This document shows, one piece after another, positions 60,279 through 64,000 of a stretch of 64,000 nt of DNA. The position numbers and the translations under genes are program-made. How positions within the stretch are numbered: the first letter of the stretch is position 1; each line of letters begins with the position of its first letter. The stretch is from an uncultured Dokdonia sp. (GTDB taxonomy: Bacteria; Bacteroidota; Bacteroidia; Flavobacteriales; Flavobacteriaceae), in contig NZ_CANMDS010000002.1 of assembly GCF_947496725.1 (NCBI RefSeq), positions 124,001 through 188,000 on the forward strand, read 5' to 3'. The notes beneath the pieces are model-generated. The model was not told where the DNA came from and ran no database searches. It was given only the letters and a program-made list of their open reading frames with translations.

Positions 60279-60623
60279 ATGAAAACAAAGCTATTTATTA
60301 CCGGTATTACCTTAGTGACAGGGCTTGTGCTCGCAAGCTGCGGTCAAAAAGCTACTACTGAGGAAAAAGCAAAAGAAGAAACTACTATGTCATTTGATAC
60401 TACAGGATACACATCTGGAACAATTGTACAATCTAAAGCAGAAGGTGATTGTGAGTGGACGATAAAGCTTAAAGACGGTCGTTTTTTAGACCCTATGACT
60501 ATAGATAAAAATTTTATGAAAGACGGTGCTACCGTATGGATCAAGTTTTTACCACAAAGACGTATGCAACGTTGTGACAAGGCAAATCCTGTTGACCTTA
60601 CAGAGATTAAAATGGCTGAGTAA
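60279..60623 (+). CDS. Small lipoprotein (114 aa)
   Basis: A 114-residue exported lipoprotein: signal MKTKLFITGITLVTGLVLAS with acylated Cys at about 21, a charged linker rich in Glu/Lys/Thr, then a compact domain (GTIVQSKAEGDCEWTIKLKDGRFLDPM, ATVWIKFLPQRRMQRCDKAN) with two cysteines that could form a disulfide or bind metal. Family not recognised. It follows the giant outer-membrane gene by 38 bp on the same strand and ends at a bidirectional terminator. Confidence 0.8.
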   Translation: MKTKLFITGITLVTGLVLASCGQKATTEEKAKEETTMSFDTTGYTSGTIVQSKAEGDCEWTIKLKDGRFLDPMTIDKNFMKDGATVWIKFLPQRRMQRCDKANPVDLTEIKMAE

Positions 60624-60644
60624 TATTATCACCAATGTAAAAGA

Positions 60645-60674
60645 AAAGAGCCGTTGCAATTGCAACGGCTCTTT
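60645..60674. terminator. Bidirectional terminator between lipoprotein and T9SS genes
   Basis: Perfect 30-bp palindrome: AAAGAGCCGTTGCAA and its reverse complement, with A-rich left and T-rich right flanks, between convergent genes. Confidence 0.85.
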
Positions 60675-60697
60675 ATATTTATAATAAGATGTTCTTC

Positions 60698-63631
60698 TTA
60701 TTGTACAACAATGCGTTTTACTTTTCCAGCATCACCAGTTCCTACTTTTACAATGTAGATACCTTTTGCTGCATAAGACATATTTAAGTCATAAGCATAA
60801 CCGCTTCCGTCATTAAAGAGTCTATGGTTTAGTAAACGTTGCCCTAGCATATTATATACGTTAAGATCTAGACGTTCATTAAACTCTGTTGTATTAAGAG
60901 AAATATTAAACTGATTATCTCCTCTATTAATAACCTGAAGTTCTGTACCTACTAAGAATGGCTCAGGAACAGAAAGACTTTCGGCAGCACAAAGTTGTAA
61001 TATCCAACTATTTAAAGTACCACCATCACCATTTGCATTATCTGTAACTCTAAGTGTCCAGTCCCCAGAAGAAGTAAGACCATTAAGTGTACTTAAATCT
61101 CCAGATGGAGCAAACACTCCAGTAAAAGGTGCATCTCCATCTACTATAGAAGTAGCAGCATCACCATCAAATACCGTATTTGTAAAGTTATCTCCAGATA
61201 GACCTACTGCATTTGCAAGCTCAACAACTGTCCCATCAGGAGCAACAAGTTCTATAGTTAAATCACTATCCCAAGTGTGGGTAATATCTACAGTTACGTT
61301 TACATCTGTAAGAATAAAATCATCGGTAACGACAATTATAGTTTCTGTTACTGTACCTGAGTTAGGTCCTATAGCTGCAGAATCAGTATTATCATAAGAC
61401 AAACAAGATAAATTTGTTACTGATGTAGATGCACTATCATTTGTAGTGTCTGCATCACCGGCTAAAGCTGTTGTCGCTTCTATCACATAAGTTGCTATCT
61501 CACTCAAATCTACACCAGCTGTAAATGTGTACATTCCTGTCATTCCTGGATCGATACTAAGTCCTCCTACATTTTCTGTTACAGCACCAGCACCATCTAG
61601 AGTATAAGTTACATCAAACCCAGTTTGTGCAACAGATCCAAAGTTTTCTATGGTAATAGTAACCGTCTCTGTCATTAAGTTCTCACCCGTTGTAGGAGCT
61701 GTTACAGCAACAACACCAACATCTGCTGCTGGTATATTAGTCACATCTCTTGTAGTTGAATCATTTGCATTGTCTTCGTCAATACTATAATCTGTTGCAG
61801 CTGTAACTGAATAAACTTGCCCTTCTGTTGAAAAGTCTGCAGTTGCTGTAAACGTATATTGAGCTGAAGTAGAAGATGCAAGTGGTCCTGCAAAAGTTTC
61901 AGTAACTACTGCTCCACCATCTATTTGGTATGTTACATCTATGTCTGAAGCTTCATTTTCGCCAAAGTTGAATATAGTAACTGTAATTTGTTCTGCATTA
62001 GAAAGGTTACCATCTAGTGGCGCGTCTATACTAGTAACACCAGTATCATTAGGAAGGTTTGGTGCTAGTTGAAAAACTCCCAAAACATTAGCACGACCAC
62101 CTGTTCCTACATATTCATTTAAGAACCAGAATCCTTTATCATTAGATGGATCTACATCCATTTTACCGTAATCTCCGTAACGAGTACCAGGTATATCTCC
62201 AGATCCTTTTGCGATTAACGTTTCCTCAACCGTCATTGTACCAGGTGCATCTGCTGCAAATCTTCCAGTATAATAAGAGCTCAACGTCAAATCAGCTGAT
62301 CCATCTGTAGGCGTAGTAGGACCCGCCATACCAGAATAACCCATACCAATGTTACCGTTTTGATCCATTGCCATAGACGCGTGCCACGCGTGCTTTCCGT
62401 CTGGTGCTGTATAAGTACCCTCTTGAAAAAGTGTCCAAGCACCTCCATCTGCAGCTTGACGTATTTCTATCCAGCGTATACCCGCAAGTTCTCCTGCAGT
62501 ATCATCTGTATCAACTACAAAGTTAAAAACACCACTGTTATGGCTTCCAAATTTTCTAAACTGTGCTTGGTTCATTATAGTTGCCTGTAACGCATCAATA
62601 TCTGATCCACCTCCAGGTTGAGATAAGTTCACAAAAGAACCTCCATCAAATACTGATGTGAAATCTGTTACTGCAATTTCTAAAGGTGCAGAAACTGTTG
62701 AGTTGGCTGTATTGTCCCAATCCATTGTTGCTTCCCATAATTTTACGTGGTCTGTCGCTACACCTCCCCAGGCGTCATCTTGAAGATATACAATTGGACA
62801 TCCTCCCGTTGTAGGGTGATTATCATCTGTGATATTAAGTGCTTGTGGACTGTGGAAACCGCTAGTTACGATACCTGGCAATTCAAATCCAGCCATCTGT
62901 GCAGCAGGATCTGGTGATCCATCTCCAAGAAATGCTCTCTCAAGAACCCATAGCTTAGTTGAGCCACTTGTATTTTCTGTTACATAGTATCCGTCTCTCC
63001 AAACTGAAAGTTTATTGTAGTCAGATATGTTTGGAAAACTATACACGGTCCAGTCTGATGTTACAGGATCTGGCCCATTTGAGATTGCTACTTGAACTCC
63101 GCCTCCTAAAAATGAAACTACCCAACGATCTGCTAGGTTATCATATGATACGGTAAGATCACAACATCCAGATGCAGGAAAAATATTATCTGTACCTAAT
63201 TGTGCTGTAAGAGGTGTTCCATCTTTATCAAATATTCTAAATCCAGTATTAAATACTGCAAAATAGTGATCTGGACCTACGGCTCCAGATGGATCTGTAG
63301 GCTGTGAGTTTGATAAAGCCGTTTCTATAACAAGACTAGGTGTTCTACCAGGTACGGTACCTGCAGAACGGTGCTGAGATTGTGCAAGTGCATCAGGACC
63401 AGAGCTACCCTTTCCGATTAATATTTTATTTTTTGTTGCACGACCATCTTGCATAGGCACTGGCTTATCTACAGAAGGGATAAGTTCTGAGCGCGAAGCT
63501 ATAGATGGCATTTGTGTTACTGTAGCTGCTGTTGATACAGTAAAGGGACCCACTGGCTCCACTTGCTGAGCAGAAACTCCAAAGCCAAAGGCTAAGAGTG
63601 CAATGCACAACAGAAGGTTAATTTTTTTCAT
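60698..63631 (-). CDS. T9SS-secreted multidomain protein with P-domain and CARDB-like repeats
   Basis: A 977-residue protein with signal peptide MKKINLLLCIALLAFGFGVSA. Residues about 90-520 look like a beta-propeller-like domain (VGPDHYFAVFNTGFRIFDKDG, LADRWVVSFLGGGVQVAIS). Two CARDB-type beta-sandwich repeats follow at about 530-740 (TGVTSIDAPLDG, VGVVAVTAPTTG), then a proprotein-convertase P-domain at about 750-875 (ITHTWDSDLTIELVAPDGT, GDWTLRVTDNANGDGGTL). The C-terminal type A sorting domain (NVYNMLGQRLL, AAKGIYIVKVGTGDAGKVKRIVVQ) directs type IX secretion. It is a surface or secreted protein, probably an adhesin or enzyme of unknown substrate. Confidence 0.88.
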   Translation of the reverse strand: MKKINLLLCIALLAFGFGVSAQQVEPVGPFTVSTAATVTQMPSIASRSELIPSVDKPVPMQDGRATKNKILIGKGSSGPDALAQSQHRSAGTVPGRTPSLVIETALSNSQPTDPSGAVGPDHYFAVFNTGFRIFDKDGTPLTAQLGTDNIFPASGCCDLTVSYDNLADRWVVSFLGGGVQVAISNGPDPVTSDWTVYSFPNISDYNKLSVWRDGYYVTENTSGSTKLWVLERAFLGDGSPDPAAQMAGFELPGIVTSGFHSPQALNITDDNHPTTGGCPIVYLQDDAWGGVATDHVKLWEATMDWDNTANSTVSAPLEIAVTDFTSVFDGGSFVNLSQPGGGSDIDALQATIMNQAQFRKFGSHNSGVFNFVVDTDDTAGELAGIRWIEIRQAADGGAWTLFQEGTYTAPDGKHAWHASMAMDQNGNIGMGYSGMAGPTTPTDGSADLTLSSYYTGRFAADAPGTMTVEETLIAKGSGDIPGTRYGDYGKMDVDPSNDKGFWFLNEYVGTGGRANVLGVFQLAPNLPNDTGVTSIDAPLDGNLSNAEQITVTIFNFGENEASDIDVTYQIDGGAVVTETFAGPLASSTSAQYTFTATADFSTEGQVYSVTAATDYSIDEDNANDSTTRDVTNIPAADVGVVAVTAPTTGENLMTETVTITIENFGSVAQTGFDVTYTLDGAGAVTENVGGLSIDPGMTGMYTFTAGVDLSEIATYVIEATTALAGDADTTNDSASTSVTNLSCLSYDNTDSAAIGPNSGTVTETIIVVTDDFILTDVNVTVDITHTWDSDLTIELVAPDGTVVELANAVGLSGDNFTNTVFDGDAATSIVDGDAPFTGVFAPSGDLSTLNGLTSSGDWTLRVTDNANGDGGTLNSWILQLCAAESLSVPEPFLVGTELQVINRGDNQFNISLNTTEFNERLDLNVYNMLGQRLLNHRLFNDGSGYAYDLNMSYAAKGIYIVKVGTGDAGKVKRIVVQ

Positions 63632-63706
63632 TGTGTAGTTTTTGGTTATATAAATAATTTGTTAAAAAGTTCCTAAAAATAACAAAAACACACCTTAAAG
63701 CATAAA

Positions 63707-63731
63707 AAAACGCCCACTAAATGGGCGTTTT
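63707..63731 (-). terminator. Rho-independent terminator of glyS
   Basis: AAAACGCCCA / TGGGCGTTTT stem, 5-nt loop, T run on the minus strand, 23 bp past the glyS stop. Confidence 0.85.
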
Positions 63732-63753
63732 AACAGTGTATGCATAATAAATA

Positions 63754-64000
63754 CTATGCTATCCAGTGCTTAAAATTTACTTCCTTATCAATTATTGCTG
63801 CGAGGTCTGTGATAAGAACACGCTTTTGTTCCATCGTATCTCTGTGGCGTATGGTCACCATTTTATCTTCTAGCGTATCGTGGTCTACAGTAATACAAAA
63901 AGGTGTTCCGTTTGCGTCTTGTCTTCTGTAACGCTTACCTACAGCATCTTTTTCGTCATAAAACACATTAAAGTCATACTTAAGATCATCTATAATTTGC
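63754..64000 (-). CDS. glyS: Glycyl-tRNA synthetase, C-terminal fragment
   Basis: The last 81 or so codons of a class II glycyl-tRNA synthetase of the homodimeric type; the gene continues beyond the window. The frame is open from position 64000. The anticodon-binding domain end is plain: [52 protein letters not shown], and a final VNFKHWIA. It charges tRNA-Gly. No internal start is needed; the visible GTG at 63966 is only an internal valine codon. Confidence 0.9.
   Translation of the reverse strand, partial: QIIDDLKYDFNVFYDEKDAVGKRYRRQDANGTPFCITVDHDTLEDKMVTIRHRDTMEQKRVLITDLAAIIDKEVNFKHWIA

Overview
The window looks like a piece of a marine Flavobacteriaceae chromosome, most like Dokdonia/Krokinobacter (inference). 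The sequence is AT-rich. Starts have few Shine-Dalgarno sequences, and boxes matching the Bacteroidetes -7 element TAnnTTTG lie just upstream of many genes. It also carries a type IX secretion C-terminal sorting domain, a DUF4270 lipoprotein, a TonB-dependent receptor with a carboxypeptidase-like N-terminal domain, and an F1 epsilon subunit without its C-terminal helices. No rRNA, tRNA, CRISPR array, transposase or prophage was seen. The window starts inside a secreted protein gene and ends inside glyS.

Layout. 0-3.7 kb: a minus-strand catabolic operon (DapA-family lyase, DUF1272 protein, aldehyde dehydrogenase, secreted protein) with a divergent AraC regulator. 3.8-6.2 kb: receiver / CHASE3-type kinase / receiver operon. 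6.2-12.1 kb: minus-strand operon of DUF4230, P-loop kinase, MmcQ/YjbR, membrane MutS-like and YdjM-like proteins, preceded by a carboxypeptidase-regulatory-domain protein. 12.2-15.6 kb: a small basic protein, ThiE-like protein, thioredoxin, a 49-residue protein, and acetyl-CoA synthetase. 15.9-22.4 kb: hybrid sensor kinase, tail-less SSB, RecQ, and a DASS (SLC13) transporter. 22.4-29 kb: RibA-like protein, TPMT-like methyltransferase, then a signalling operon of two receivers, a TonB receptor and a YfiR-domain kinase. 29-36.4 kb: biotin genes bioF-bioD-bioA and bioB, with a ketosynthase, a Coa1-like protein and a JmjC-like oxygenase. 36.4-40 kb: M61 protease and a DUF2975-DUF2975-HTH unit. 40-44 kb: atpC, atpD and glmS. 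44-49 kb: DUF4270 lipoprotein, glycogen-synthase-like half protein, panC, panD and a flippase-like protein. 49-56.7 kb: a serine-less esterase-like protein, a 7TM-LuxR regulator, radA, aldo/keto reductase, RDD, OmpA-like protein and xth. 56.8-64 kb: a giant outer-membrane protein, a small lipoprotein, a T9SS-secreted protein and glyS.

The most unusual feature is a perfect palindrome, TACGCTTTCGCGAAAGCGTA. Its 16-bp core occurs intact 16 times in 64 kb, with two further copies intact over 14 bp and five degenerate ones. About half lie inside genes, read in frame as AFAKA, LSRKR or RFRES. The intergenic copies cluster within about 15 bp after stop codons. A second pattern is a set of genes whose -7-like box sits only 4-5 nt before the start codon, which predicts leaderless mRNAs.
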